A DNA stretch of 60,457 nucleotides. It comes from Aggregatibacter actinomycetemcomitans. Lineage in GTDB: Bacteria > Pseudomonadota > Gammaproteobacteria > Enterobacterales > Pasteurellaceae. The translations under genes and the position numbers were made by a program. The notes under the pieces are model-generated. The model searched no databases. It worked only from the letters and a program-made list of their open reading frames with translations, and was not told the DNA's origin. The stretch is from the NCBI GenBank assembly GCA_017160915.1, contig JACAWG010000026.1, positions 1-60,457 of the forward strand. Direction: 5' to 3'. Below are positions 33,444-41,354 of the stretch, piece by piece. Every line of letters begins with the position of its first letter. Position 1 is the first letter of the stretch.

Positions 33444-33658
33444 GATCGTTTTATAAATGAATACAATAAAAGCAAAGGAAGATTTTTGCTAAAACGTATT
33501 TGCAGAAAAATCAGTGGGATAAGCTGAGTGAATTTTATAAACGATCAATAAATAAGCATTTTTATCGATATTGACAGGCAACTTATTTTATATAGAAAAA
33601 TAAGTCATTAGCAAGAAAAAAAGAAATTCAAAAATGGGAAGACGGGAAATAAAGAAGA

Positions 33659-33690
33659 AAAAAGTGCGGTCAAAATCCACCGCACTTTTT
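33659..33690 (-). terminator. glpR terminator made from an inverted uptake-signal pair
   Basis: AAGTGCGGT (33662-33670) and its complement (33679-33687) form a stem with flanking A/T pairs and an 8-base loop. On the minus strand it is followed by TTTTTTCTTC, just after the glpR stop. Confidence 0.8.
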
Positions 33691-33710
33691 ACACAAAAAC
33701 CAATACAACG

Positions 33711-34466
33711 CTAGCAAACAACTAAATTGACATTCTTGTTTTTCAGCAACTCATCAATGCTCGGCGGTACGTCCATGTCGGTAAAAACATATTCCACATC
33801 GGTGATTGAGCCCAGTTTCACCATGGCGCGACGGCTGAATTTGGAATGGTCGGTGACTAACAAGGTGTTGCGGGAATTATCAATAATTGCCCGTTTAACC
33901 TGCACTTCATGGTAATCATAATCCAGCAATGTGCCGTCTAAATCAATGGCGCTGATGCCTAACACACCGAAATCCAAACGGAATTGGGACAAAAACTCCA
34001 CCGTTGATTCACCGATAATGCCTCCGTCTTGACGTAAAGAACCGCTGGCGATGGTAATGTCGAAAGAGTCATTTTGCATGAGAATATGCGCGGCATTGAG
34101 ATTGTTGGTGACGATACGTAATCTTTGATGCCCTAATAAGGCGAAAGAAACGGCTTCGGAGGTGGTGCCGATGTCGATAAACAATGAGGCGCCGTTTGGA
34201 ATGAGCTCAACCGCCTGTTTAGCGATACGATTTTTTTCTTGAGAAAAAAAGTGTTTGCGATCGTGATAATCACTGTTTTCGGCGGTGGAAGGCGACGCGG
34301 CGCCGCCATGATGACGGCGAATAAAGTTGGCTTCCGCCAGTTCGTTTAAGTCGCGTCGAATGGTTTGCGGGCTCACATCAAACAAAGCCACCAATTCATC
34401 GGTGCTCAAATACCCTTTTTGCTTCACCAGCTCGACAATTTTTTGATGACGAAGAGATTGTCTCAT
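33711..34466 (-). CDS. glpR: Glycerol-3-phosphate regulon repressor (DeoR family)
   Basis: A 251-residue repressor. The N-terminal DeoR helix-turn-helix (STDELVALFDVSPQTIRRDL, about 20-40) is followed by RRHHGGAA. The C-terminal sugar-phosphate sensor domain contains IDIGTTSEAV and the ILGISAID and DHSKF stretches. It matches E. coli GlpR along its length. It is downstream of glpG as in the glpEGR operon, 61 bp apart. No glycerol-catabolic gene lies in the window. Confidence 0.93.
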   Translation of the reverse strand: MRQSLRHQKIVELVKQKGYLSTDELVALFDVSPQTIRRDLNELAEANFIRRHHGGAASPSTAENSDYHDRKHFFSQEKNRIAKQAVELIPNGASLFIDIGTTSEAVSFALLGHQRLRIVTNNLNAAHILMQNDSFDITIASGSLRQDGGIIGESTVEFLSQFRLDFGVLGISAIDLDGTLLDYDYHEVQVKRAIIDNSRNTLLVTDHSKFSRRAMVKLGSITDVEYVFTDMDVPPSIDELLKNKNVNLVVC

Positions 34467-34527
34467 GCGTATTTCCTCATTCCCATAAGCATTCGGGCTG
34501 CTAATTTACCGCATTTTAGTGAGGAAA

Positions 34528-35403
34528 TCACGATTTAACGCGAATATTTCGTTCCGTAAACGCCAGCAATACGCCCACCAACAAACCGGAAATATGTGCC
34601 GTGTTGCCAATATTAATATCCACCAGCGGACCGGCAAAGCCGAGCAAAATCCCGACCACCAACATATTGAAAAAGCCTTCCGGCACGTCAAAATCCATTT
34701 TTTTATTGAGCTTATCCAACACAAATACATAGCCCAGCACCGCATACACCACGCCGGACAAGCCGAAAAATGCCGGCCCACTCACCATGTTTTGCGCAAT
34801 GCCGCTCACCGCGCCGGCAAGAAAATAAATTTGCAGCAGTTTAAAACTGCCCAATCGGCGTTCAATCGCGCCACCGAAAATCCACCACCATGTGAGGTTA
34901 AACAGAATGTGCATATTGGACAAATGCACTAAAGTATGGCTGAAATAGCGCCAAATTTCGCCGTATTGGTCGGGATCATCGGGAAAATGGGAAAACAGCA
35001 CGATGGGTTCGGCAAAACCGAACAACATGCCAAGATAAATCAGGGCACAAAGTGCGGTCACAATAACAGTTATTTTTCGCTGTTGAAGGTAAGCCGGCAA
35101 GGAAATTGAACGGTGCGGTTGCGCATCATTGGAGGCAGACCCACGACGCACTTTAATGGGGCTTGCGCCGCTTTGCCAGGCTTGCGCGTTCTGTTGTGCC
35201 AGCCATGTTTGTAAAAAATCGTCACATTCCTGCACAATCGCTTCAAAGTGCGGTGCATTTTGCGGCAGAAAAACATGATAAACCGGCTCGCCCTGTTCGT
35301 TGGTCTTTTCTTCAACAACCAAATCCACCTGATATTTCGCGCGAATATGCTCGCGAAAATGACTGACTAACGCGGGAATTTCACTACCAAACAAATGCTG
35401 CAT
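34528..35403 (-). CDS. glpG: Rhomboid intramembrane serine protease GlpG
   Basis: A 291-residue membrane protease with an N-terminal cytosolic domain (about 1-100) and a six-helix rhomboid core. The catalytic dyad is S216 in GLSGVVYA and H270 in NTAHISG. The conserved HLSNMHILFN (oxyanion region) is at 160-169. AAAGGAA precedes the ATG. A small gene on the other strand starts 42 bp upstream, so this copy is separated from glpE. Confidence 0.95.
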   Translation of the reverse strand: MQHLFGSEIPALVSHFREHIRAKYQVDLVVEEKTNEQGEPVYHVFLPQNAPHFEAIVQECDDFLQTWLAQQNAQAWQSGASPIKVRRGSASNDAQPHRSISLPAYLQQRKITVIVTALCALIYLGMLFGFAEPIVLFSHFPDDPDQYGEIWRYFSHTLVHLSNMHILFNLTWWWIFGGAIERRLGSFKLLQIYFLAGAVSGIAQNMVSGPAFFGLSGVVYAVLGYVFVLDKLNKKMDFDVPEGFFNMLVVGILLGFAGPLVDINIGNTAHISGLLVGVLLAFTERNIRVKS

Positions 35404-35445
35404 TTGCTATATTCCTTTTCCAAAAATTTGATGTACGGAGAAAAA

Positions 35446-35760
35446 ATGAGAAATTCAAATTTACCCTCGGGCTTCAGCCCTTTCAGCTGGGCGATTGCTA
35501 TGTTTTGCTTACCGGTGTTGCTTTGGCCTTTGGCGCTGTTAATTTCACCGAATTTGTTGAATAACCCGAACCTCAGCGACACCCAAATTCACGCCATGTC
35601 GGTATTCCTGTGGGGCTATCCTTTCGTTTTGGGCATCATAGCACGGATTTTTTATAAACTGCATGCGCGCAAACCCGCGTTGGCACGCCGGGGTTTAGCC
35701 ATAAGTGCGGTCATTTTTTACGGCGTTTTAGGTTATGTCGCCGTTGTCGGATTTAACTAA
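35446..35760 (+). CDS. Small three-helix membrane protein, unknown function
   Basis: A 104-residue protein from ATG 35446, which follows GGAG by five bases. Three hydrophobic segments are visible, about 15-36, 50-68 and 81-102. I do not recognise its function. It lies inside the glpE-glpG interval on the opposite strand, divergent from glpG and convergent with glpE. One uptake signal is in frame (35703). The good ribosome site and typical membrane composition support a real gene. Confidence 0.75.
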   Translation: MRNSNLPSGFSPFSWAIAMFCLPVLLWPLALLISPNLLNNPNLSDTQIHAMSVFLWGYPFVLGIIARIFYKLHARKPALARRGLAISAVIFYGVLGYVAVVGFN

Positions 35761-35770
35761 AAAGCGCCGA

Positions 35771-36097
35771 TTAATAGGCGGTTTCCAGCGGCAAATTGGC
35801 TTCCACCCAACCGGCAAAGCCACCCCGCACGCTATACACTTTTTCATAGCCGCGCTGTAACAGAAACATAGCGACACTGCGGCTACTCACACCATGATAA
35901 CAACTCACCACAATCGGCTGATCGTAATCATATTCGGCTTCAAAATCCGGCCAGGTGAGCTCCGTTAAATTCACCGCGCCCTGTGCATGGGAATAATTAA
36001 AACGCGCCTGATCGCGCACATCCGCCAGTACGGCGTTTTCATCCTGTTGTAACATCTCCCACGCCTGTTGCGGGGAGATTTCAATAAATTCTGTCAT
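35771..36097 (-). CDS. glpE: Thiosulfate sulfurtransferase GlpE
   Basis: A single-domain rhodanese of 108 residues. The catalytic cysteine is C66 in VSCYHGVSSRS, whose loop forms the persulfide-binding pocket. It transfers sulfane sulfur from thiosulfate to cyanide or thioredoxin in vitro. It lies 12 bp downstream of the yqhA-type gene, a probable operon, and 368 bp from glpG because of the intervening opposite-strand gene. Confidence 0.94.
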   Translation of the reverse strand: MTEFIEISPQQAWEMLQQDENAVLADVRDQARFNYSHAQGAVNLTELTWPDFEAEYDYDQPIVVSCYHGVSSRSVAMFLLQRGYEKVYSVRGGFAGWVEANLPLETAY

Positions 36098-36109
36098 AAA
36101 CGTGATTCA

Positions 36110-36670
36110 TTAATGGGCTTTATGGCTGGTGCCGTAAAGGATTTTGTCCGTATATGCCATGGCAATGGCGGAGGCTAAGAAGCCCAAATGTAAAAACAGC
36201 TGCCACATCATGGTTTTTTCATCCATATTTGACGCATTGACGAAGGTTTGCAACATATGGATAGACGAAATGCTGATAATCGACATCGCCAATTTCACTT
36301 TCAACACCGACGCATTCACATGGCTCAACCATTCCGGCTGATCCGGATGCCCGCGTGTGCGCAGCTTGGAGACGAAAATCTCATATCCGCCGATAATCAC
36401 CATCACCAGCAAATTGGCGATCATAACCACATCAATCAGATTCAACACCGCCAACATCACGGTGTTGGAATCCATTTCCTGTAAATTGACAATTAAATGC
36501 CACAGGGATTTCATAAATTTATAGGCATAAATGCCCTGCACGACGATCAACCCGAGATAAATCGGCAGTTGCAGCCAACGGCTGGCGAAAATAATTTTAC
36601 TGATTGCCGTCGGCTCATAACGCGGTTTAATTTGTTGTCCTTGGTTCGCTTGTTGCACGGTTTCCCCCAA
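36110..36670 (-). CDS. UPF0114 (YqhA) family membrane protein
   Basis: A 186-residue protein with three or four hydrophobic segments, ending at [31 protein letters not shown] near the N-terminus is typical of UPF0114. The function is unknown. It lies 12 bp from glpE on the same strand. Upstream, a paired uptake-signal hairpin separates it from the TetR gene. Confidence 0.88.
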   Translation of the reverse strand: MGETVQQANQGQQIKPRYEPTAISKIIFASRWLQLPIYLGLIVVQGIYAYKFMKSLWHLIVNLQEMDSNTVMLAVLNLIDVVMIANLLVMVIIGGYEIFVSKLRTRGHPDQPEWLSHVNASVLKVKLAMSIISISSIHMLQTFVNASNMDEKTMMWQLFLHLGFLASAIAMAYTDKILYGTSHKAH

Positions 36671-36776
36671 AAAAAGATTAAAAGTATAAAAAGGCGGGCA
36701 AAATTAACCGTTTTCCGCCTAAAATTCAACGTTTTTTTAACATTATGGGGAAATTGTAAAAACGCATTAAAAATCC

Positions 36777-36812
36777 ACCGCACTTTAGCGTTAAATAAGA
36801 GAAAAGTGCGGT
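36777..36812 (-). terminator. Paired uptake-signal hairpin after the TetR gene
   Basis: ACCGCACTT (36777-36785) and AAGTGCGGT (36804-36812) pair across an 18-base loop. On the minus strand it is followed by GGATTTTT, a moderate terminator 25 bases after the regulator's stop. Confidence 0.55.
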
Positions 36813-36837
36813 CCGTTTTAGCGGTGTTTTTTTCATG

Positions 36838-37419
36838 TCAGCTTTCCGCCTGTTGATACGCAATGCCGTGGGTAAAAAGCTGTAATACGTCTTTTAACAA
36901 TTGTTGCTCATTGCCTTGGTAATGTTGTTGCAAAACCGGCGTGTTCAGCATTTCGTCGATTTTTTGAATCCATATATCAATTAGCACAATAGGGAAATCA
37001 TCCCGAATGACTTTGCGTTGCTGTAATGTGCCGAAAAAATAGTGCATATAGTGGTATTTTTCCTGCGCCATTTGCTGAAAAAACGGTTGCAATACGTCAT
37101 CCCGCAGGGCATTTAAATCCGCTAATACCGGCGCGGAATAAAGGGTTACCATGGATTCCTGCTGCATGGCTAAAATACGCCGAATGACCGTCGCCAAATC
37201 CGCATGACTCCGTAGCAAATGCTCAAACTCATCGCGCATTTTATTTTTTTGTTCTTCAAATAGGGTTTTGATCAGATCTTCTTTCGTCGGGAAGTGTTTA
37301 TAAAAGGTCACTCTGCTGACCCCTGCCCGTCGGCAGATTTCCGCAATGGAGGTGGCAAGCCAGCCTTGTTCATAAAAAAGCGCTCGGGCGGCTTGCTTTA
37401 ATACAGAATCTTTTTTCAT
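36838..37419 (-). CDS. TetR/AcrR family transcriptional regulator
   Basis: A 193-residue repressor-type protein. The N-terminal helix-turn-helix is [20 protein letters not shown] (20-39), the standard TetR form. The C-terminal ligand domain is not recognisable. AAGGAG precedes the ATG. It is divergent from the TonB receptor by 153 bp, which holds a long inverted repeat (37521-37558). Control of the downstream siderophore locus is the natural inference. The effector is unknown. Confidence 0.9.
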   Translation of the reverse strand: MKKDSVLKQAARALFYEQGWLATSIAEICRRAGVSRVTFYKHFPTKEDLIKTLFEEQKNKMRDEFEHLLRSHADLATVIRRILAMQQESMVTLYSAPVLADLNALRDDVLQPFFQQMAQEKYHYMHYFFGTLQQRKVIRDDFPIVLIDIWIQKIDEMLNTPVLQQHYQGNEQQLLKDVLQLFTHGIAYQQAES

Positions 37420-37478
37420 TTTTGCTCCTTAACCGCCAATAAAATAGCCGAAAGCCTTGAATTGTCAAACATCACATT

Positions 37479-37493
37479 TGAGAAAAATTCTTA
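37479..37493. promoter_or_regulatory. Weak Fur-box-like site
   Basis: TGAGAAAAATTCTTA matches the 7-1-7 Fur core at about 10 of 14 positions. It lies in the divergent spacer, 80 bp upstream of the receptor start. Confidence 0.3.
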
Positions 37494-37520
37494 TTTACTT
37501 TCCGCTCCCGGTTATGCTAG

Positions 37521-37558
37521 GTTTACATTATTCAGTGATTAACATCATAAATGTAAAC
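37521..37558. promoter_or_regulatory. Inverted repeat, candidate TetR-regulator operator
   Basis: GTTTACATT (37521-37529) and AATGTAAAC (37550-37558) are perfect 9-bp arms separated by 20 bp. They end 14 bp before the receptor ATG, where bound repressor would block transcription or translation. Confidence 0.5.
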
Positions 37559-37572
37559 TTAAAGGTGCGCCG

Positions 37573-39618
37573 ATGAAAAATCCACATTCTCCCCTCAGTT
37601 TGATAACCCTTTGTCTAATTGGCACTTATTCCCTGTCTTCCTATGGGGAAGAAAGCAATCAGCCCACGCCGTTGGATGAAATCACCGTCATTGGTGAAAA
37701 ATTCGAACGCAGCCAATCGGCAACGGGCTCGAGCACTTCGGTTATCACAGGCGATCAGCTTAAACAAGAAGCCAACCTGATTTCCGCCACCCAATTACTA
37801 AAACGCGATGTGAATATTCTGGACACCGGCTTGGGCAACGATTTACCCACGGTACGCGGCGTGGACGGTTCCGGTCCTGCCGTGGGCGCGGTGGCGTTCT
37901 TTGCCGGTTCCCGCCCGCGTTTGAATATGCAAATTGACGGCAGAACCGCAAGCTACAACGAACTGGCATTCGGCACAAAATCCCTGTGGGATATGAAACA
38001 GGTGGAAATTTACCGTGGTGCGCAAAGCTACGCTCAAGGACGCAATGCCATTGCCGGCGCGGTGGTGATGAGCAGCAACGATCCGACGCAGGAATGGGAG
38101 GGCGCGGCAAAATTAAATCTGGGGAATCATCGTTTGGCGCAAACCGCTGCGATGATTTCCGGACCATTAATTAAAGATGAATTGGCGTTTCGTTTAAGCG
38201 TGGATCACCAACAGCGGGAAACCTCAGTGGAGTTGCCGCATTATGATCCGGTGGGCAATCCGCGCTGGTTTAAAGCTACCACAACCCGTGCCAAATTGCT
38301 TTGGACACCGTCCGCCATTCCCGATTTATATAGCCGCTTAACTTTCAATCACCTGAACGCCCGTGCGCCGCAAAGTGAAGCGGAATTACAACCGAATTCC
38401 GCCCGTTACACGCCGGAACGTCCCGTATTCCAAACCCGCTCCGCCAGCACCATTTGGGACATCGGTTATCAACTTTCGGAACGATGGAAATTAGAAAATA
38501 AACTGATTTACACCCACTTTATTCATGACCGAAAAACCACCTCGCCCTATACAACAAGCGGCGTGCCTGCCCGTGTGGATGGCAACGAGTTTCAAATTGA
38601 ACCTATTGTGAAATATGAAGGGGAGAAATATCGCGGTTTATTAGGCTTGTTCTATTTTCATGCCGACCAAGACGAACATGTCACCATGCCGCGCAGTCGC
38701 GTCAGTCCGACGGCGGTAACCACGTATTTCAAAGATAAAACCAAAACAAAAGCGGTGTTCGGTGAAGTGACATTCACACCGGAGATTCCTTTTGAATTCA
38801 CCCTGTCCGCCCGTTATGAACAGGAACACCACCAACGCCAAGGGGAAAGCGTGCTGTTTTCCATTCATCGCGACAAAAAATATAACGTCTTTCTGCCAAA
38901 AGCGGACGTCGCGTGGAAAATGGATGAAAACCAACGTTTAGGTTTCAAAGTGGGGCGCGGCTATAATCCGGGCGGCGCAGGCGTGACGTTCGGTACGCCT
39001 TACACCGGTTATGAATATGAGGCTGAATATGTGTGGAACTATGAACTCTATCATCGCTGGACATCCGACGATAAGCGGTTACGCATTAACAGCAACGTTT
39101 TCTATAATGATTACAAAGACATGCAACTGCCGTTTTATTTAGGCCCGAATTCTATCGTGATTCGTAACGCCGACAAAGTGGTCACTTACGGCGCAGAAAT
39201 CAATACGGAATGGCAAGCCACCGATAAATTGGCATTAAATGCCGGTGTCGGCGTGCTGAAAACCGACATAAAACGCTATGCAAACAGCGGCATTGAAGGC
39301 AATAAACTCGCCCGTGCGCCAAGTTTCAGCGGAAAATTGGGCGCTAATTATCACATGACCGAAAATTGGGAAATCGGTGCCAATTACAGCTACAACAGCA
39401 GCTATTATTCCACTGCGGACAATCTGACCAATGGCAAAGTGCGCGGTTACGACCAACTGGACGCATACATCGCCTATAACCTGAAACACGCCAGAATCAT
39501 GCTTTATGCGGATAATCTCTTGAATTCACGCCGCGACATTTTAATCGTGCCGCGCTCCGGCGATATCACCCGCCAGCCGGAACGCCAAATCGGGCTTTCG
39601 ACCGAACTCCGCTTCTAG
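37573..39618 (+). CDS. TonB-dependent siderophore receptor
   Basis: A 681-residue outer-membrane receptor. A signal peptide spans about 1-25. The TonB box is DEITVIGE near residue 36, followed by the plug domain (TVRGVDGSGPAVGAVAFF, QVEIYRGAQSYAQGRNAIAGAVVM). The barrel ends in STELRF with the terminal phenylalanine. The receptor resembles catecholate/ferric-siderophore receptors, but the ligand is not readable. The next gene begins two bases after the stop, so it heads an operon with two ABC genes and an MFS gene. It contains no uptake signal. Confidence 0.9.
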   Translation: MKNPHSPLSLITLCLIGTYSLSSYGEESNQPTPLDEITVIGEKFERSQSATGSSTSVITGDQLKQEANLISATQLLKRDVNILDTGLGNDLPTVRGVDGSGPAVGAVAFFAGSRPRLNMQIDGRTASYNELAFGTKSLWDMKQVEIYRGAQSYAQGRNAIAGAVVMSSNDPTQEWEGAAKLNLGNHRLAQTAAMISGPLIKDELAFRLSVDHQQRETSVELPHYDPVGNPRWFKATTTRAKLLWTPSAIPDLYSRLTFNHLNARAPQSEAELQPNSARYTPERPVFQTRSASTIWDIGYQLSERWKLENKLIYTHFIHDRKTTSPYTTSGVPARVDGNEFQIEPIVKYEGEKYRGLLGLFYFHADQDEHVTMPRSRVSPTAVTTYFKDKTKTKAVFGEVTFTPEIPFEFTLSARYEQEHHQRQGESVLFSIHRDKKYNVFLPKADVAWKMDENQRLGFKVGRGYNPGGAGVTFGTPYTGYEYEAEYVWNYELYHRWTSDDKRLRINSNVFYNDYKDMQLPFYLGPNSIVIRNADKVVTYGAEINTEWQATDKLALNAGVGVLKTDIKRYANSGIEGNKLARAPSFSGKLGANYHMTENWEIGANYSYNSSYYSTADNLTNGKVRGYDQLDAYIAYNLKHARIMLYADNLLNSRRDILIVPRSGDITRQPERQIGLSTELRF

Positions 39619-39620
39619 CC

Positions 39621-41345
39621 ATGAGCCGACATCATCAACAGATTTGCCAACCCGTTGCCGCGCAATTACGCCGCTCAATGTGGTTGGCAACCTTTGCGCA
39701 AGGGTTAAAAATCGCCATTTGGCTACTGATGATCCACATTGTGTTCAACGTCAGCCAATTTATGTTTTTTCCTTATTGGCAGTTAGTCGCCCTACTCGGC
39801 GTATCCATTTTGTATTACACCTGCAAAATCAAAGCGCACGATCAATCCCACTACGCCGCCTTTGAGCTGGAAAAAATCCTGCGCCAACGGCTAGCCCTCA
39901 AAATCAGTCGACTGCCCTTAGGCAAAGTGCATGAAATCGGTTCCGGCGGTTTAACCAAAGTGCTATGTGACGATGTCAAAGAATTGCACGCCTTTGTTGC
40001 CGACGCCCCGCCTCTGAAAGCGGAAGCCTATTCCACCCCATTGTTTGTGTTCATCGCGTTATTCTGGCTGAACTGGCAGCTCGCCACCACCGTTGCGGTA
40101 TTTCTGGTGGTGTTATTTGTGATTTTGCAACGCTTAATGCGACACAGCAAATTGGGCTACCGCGATTACGGCATTGCCGTGGGGAGAATTAACAGCGCCA
40201 TCATTGAATATATTCAAGGCATGAGCACCATTCGTACCTTTGATGGCGGGCAAAGTTCATACAGCCGTTTTCATGCGGCATTGTTGCACTTCAACCAAAT
40301 TATGTTCGCCTGGCTCGCCAAAGTCGGTACGCCAACCCGCCTTGCCCGCGCACTTTTTACCCCCATGCCGATCATGCTTTTCCTGCTGATATTGGGCATG
40401 TCTTTGCACCACCTTGCCGTGCTTTCCACCTTTACCCTATTCGCCTTTCTGGTTTTGGCGGCAGGTTTAATCGAAACCATGCACCCTTACATGGGGCTGT
40501 TTCATTTACTGGAGCGCTCCCGTGCCGCCATTGAACGCATTCATGAAATCGAAACGCCGGAAAATTCCACCGCACTTTTGCCGTTACAAACGCCGCAGGG
40601 TTATCACATTTGTTTTGACCGGGTGAGTTTCGGTTATGCGCAGGACAAGCCCATATTACACGACATCACATTCCACGTGCCGCAAAATAGCTTTACCGCG
40701 ATTATCGGCACTTCCGGCGCCGGAAAAAGCACGTTGCTCAGTTTATTATTGCGCTTTTGGGATGTCACCCAAGGCAAAATTACCTTGGGCGACGCAGATA
40801 TTCGTCACATGGATGCACAACAGCTGATGTCTTATTGTTCCGTGGTGTTTCAGGATAATTTCTTATTTTCCTGTTCCATTGCGGAGAATATCGCTTACGG
40901 CATTGAAAACGCCACGCACGAACACATTATTGCCGCCGCCAAACAGGCGCGTATTCACGATTTTATTATGACACTGCCGGAACAATACCAAACCAAAGTC
41001 GGCGAACGGGGGCAGTTACTTTCCGGCGGACAAAAACAGCGTATTACCATCGCCCGTGCCTTTTTACAAAATCGTCCGATTTTATTGTTGGATGAACCCA
41101 CCGCCTTTTCCGACGCCAAAAACGAAGCGGATTTACTGCAGGCGTTTCGCGCGTTAATGCGGCACAAAACGGTGATTATGGTAGCGCACCGCCTTTCCTC
41201 CATTATTCATGCGGATCAGATCATTTATTTATCCGCCGGCAAAATCATCGCCCAAGGCACGCACTCGACATTGTTGCGAGATTCTCCCGCATACCAAAAA
41301 CTGTGGGCGGAATATCAACAGGCGAAAGCCTGGACGATGTATTAA
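39621..41345 (+). CDS. ABC half-transporter, permease-ATPase fusion (YbtP-like)
   Basis: A 574-residue half-transporter. Six hydrophobic segments fall within about 25-280. The ATPase domain shows Walker A GTSGAGKST near 363, signature LLSGGQKQR near 466, Walker B ILLLDEPTA near 486 and the switch histidine in VAHRLSS. The D-loop is AFSD instead of SALD. Exporter-fold pairs of this kind (YbtPQ, IrtAB) import ferric siderophores. It starts two bases after the receptor stop with no clear ribosome site, so coupling is likely. Confidence 0.9.
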   Translation: MSRHHQQICQPVAAQLRRSMWLATFAQGLKIAIWLLMIHIVFNVSQFMFFPYWQLVALLGVSILYYTCKIKAHDQSHYAAFELEKILRQRLALKISRLPLGKVHEIGSGGLTKVLCDDVKELHAFVADAPPLKAEAYSTPLFVFIALFWLNWQLATTVAVFLVVLFVILQRLMRHSKLGYRDYGIAVGRINSAIIEYIQGMSTIRTFDGGQSSYSRFHAALLHFNQIMFAWLAKVGTPTRLARALFTPMPIMLFLLILGMSLHHLAVLSTFTLFAFLVLAAGLIETMHPYMGLFHLLERSRAAIERIHEIETPENSTALLPLQTPQGYHICFDRVSFGYAQDKPILHDITFHVPQNSFTAIIGTSGAGKSTLLSLLLRFWDVTQGKITLGDADIRHMDAQQLMSYCSVVFQDNFLFSCSIAENIAYGIENATHEHIIAAAKQARIHDFIMTLPEQYQTKVGERGQLLSGGQKQRITIARAFLQNRPILLLDEPTAFSDAKNEADLLQAFRALMRHKTVIMVAHRLSSIIHADQIIYLSAGKIIAQGTHSTLLRDSPAYQKLWAEYQQAKAWTMY

Positions 41346-41354
41346 GGAACAGCC

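Larger units (their letters stand above)
33397..33710. other. AT-rich structured spacer between the receptor gene and glpR
   Basis: No gene is visible in these 314 bp. They contain the Fur box (33425-33443), an 18-bp inverted repeat with one indel (33439-33457 and 33534-33551), AAATAAG/CTTATTT arms (33550-33556, 33582-33588), a 9-bp hairpin (33581-33605) and the glpR terminator (33659-33690). Confidence 0.6.

Noticed and set aside
30535-33710. Integrative element ending at the tRNA
   Set aside because: No integrase gene and no second copy of the tRNA 3' end was found between the tRNA and glpR.
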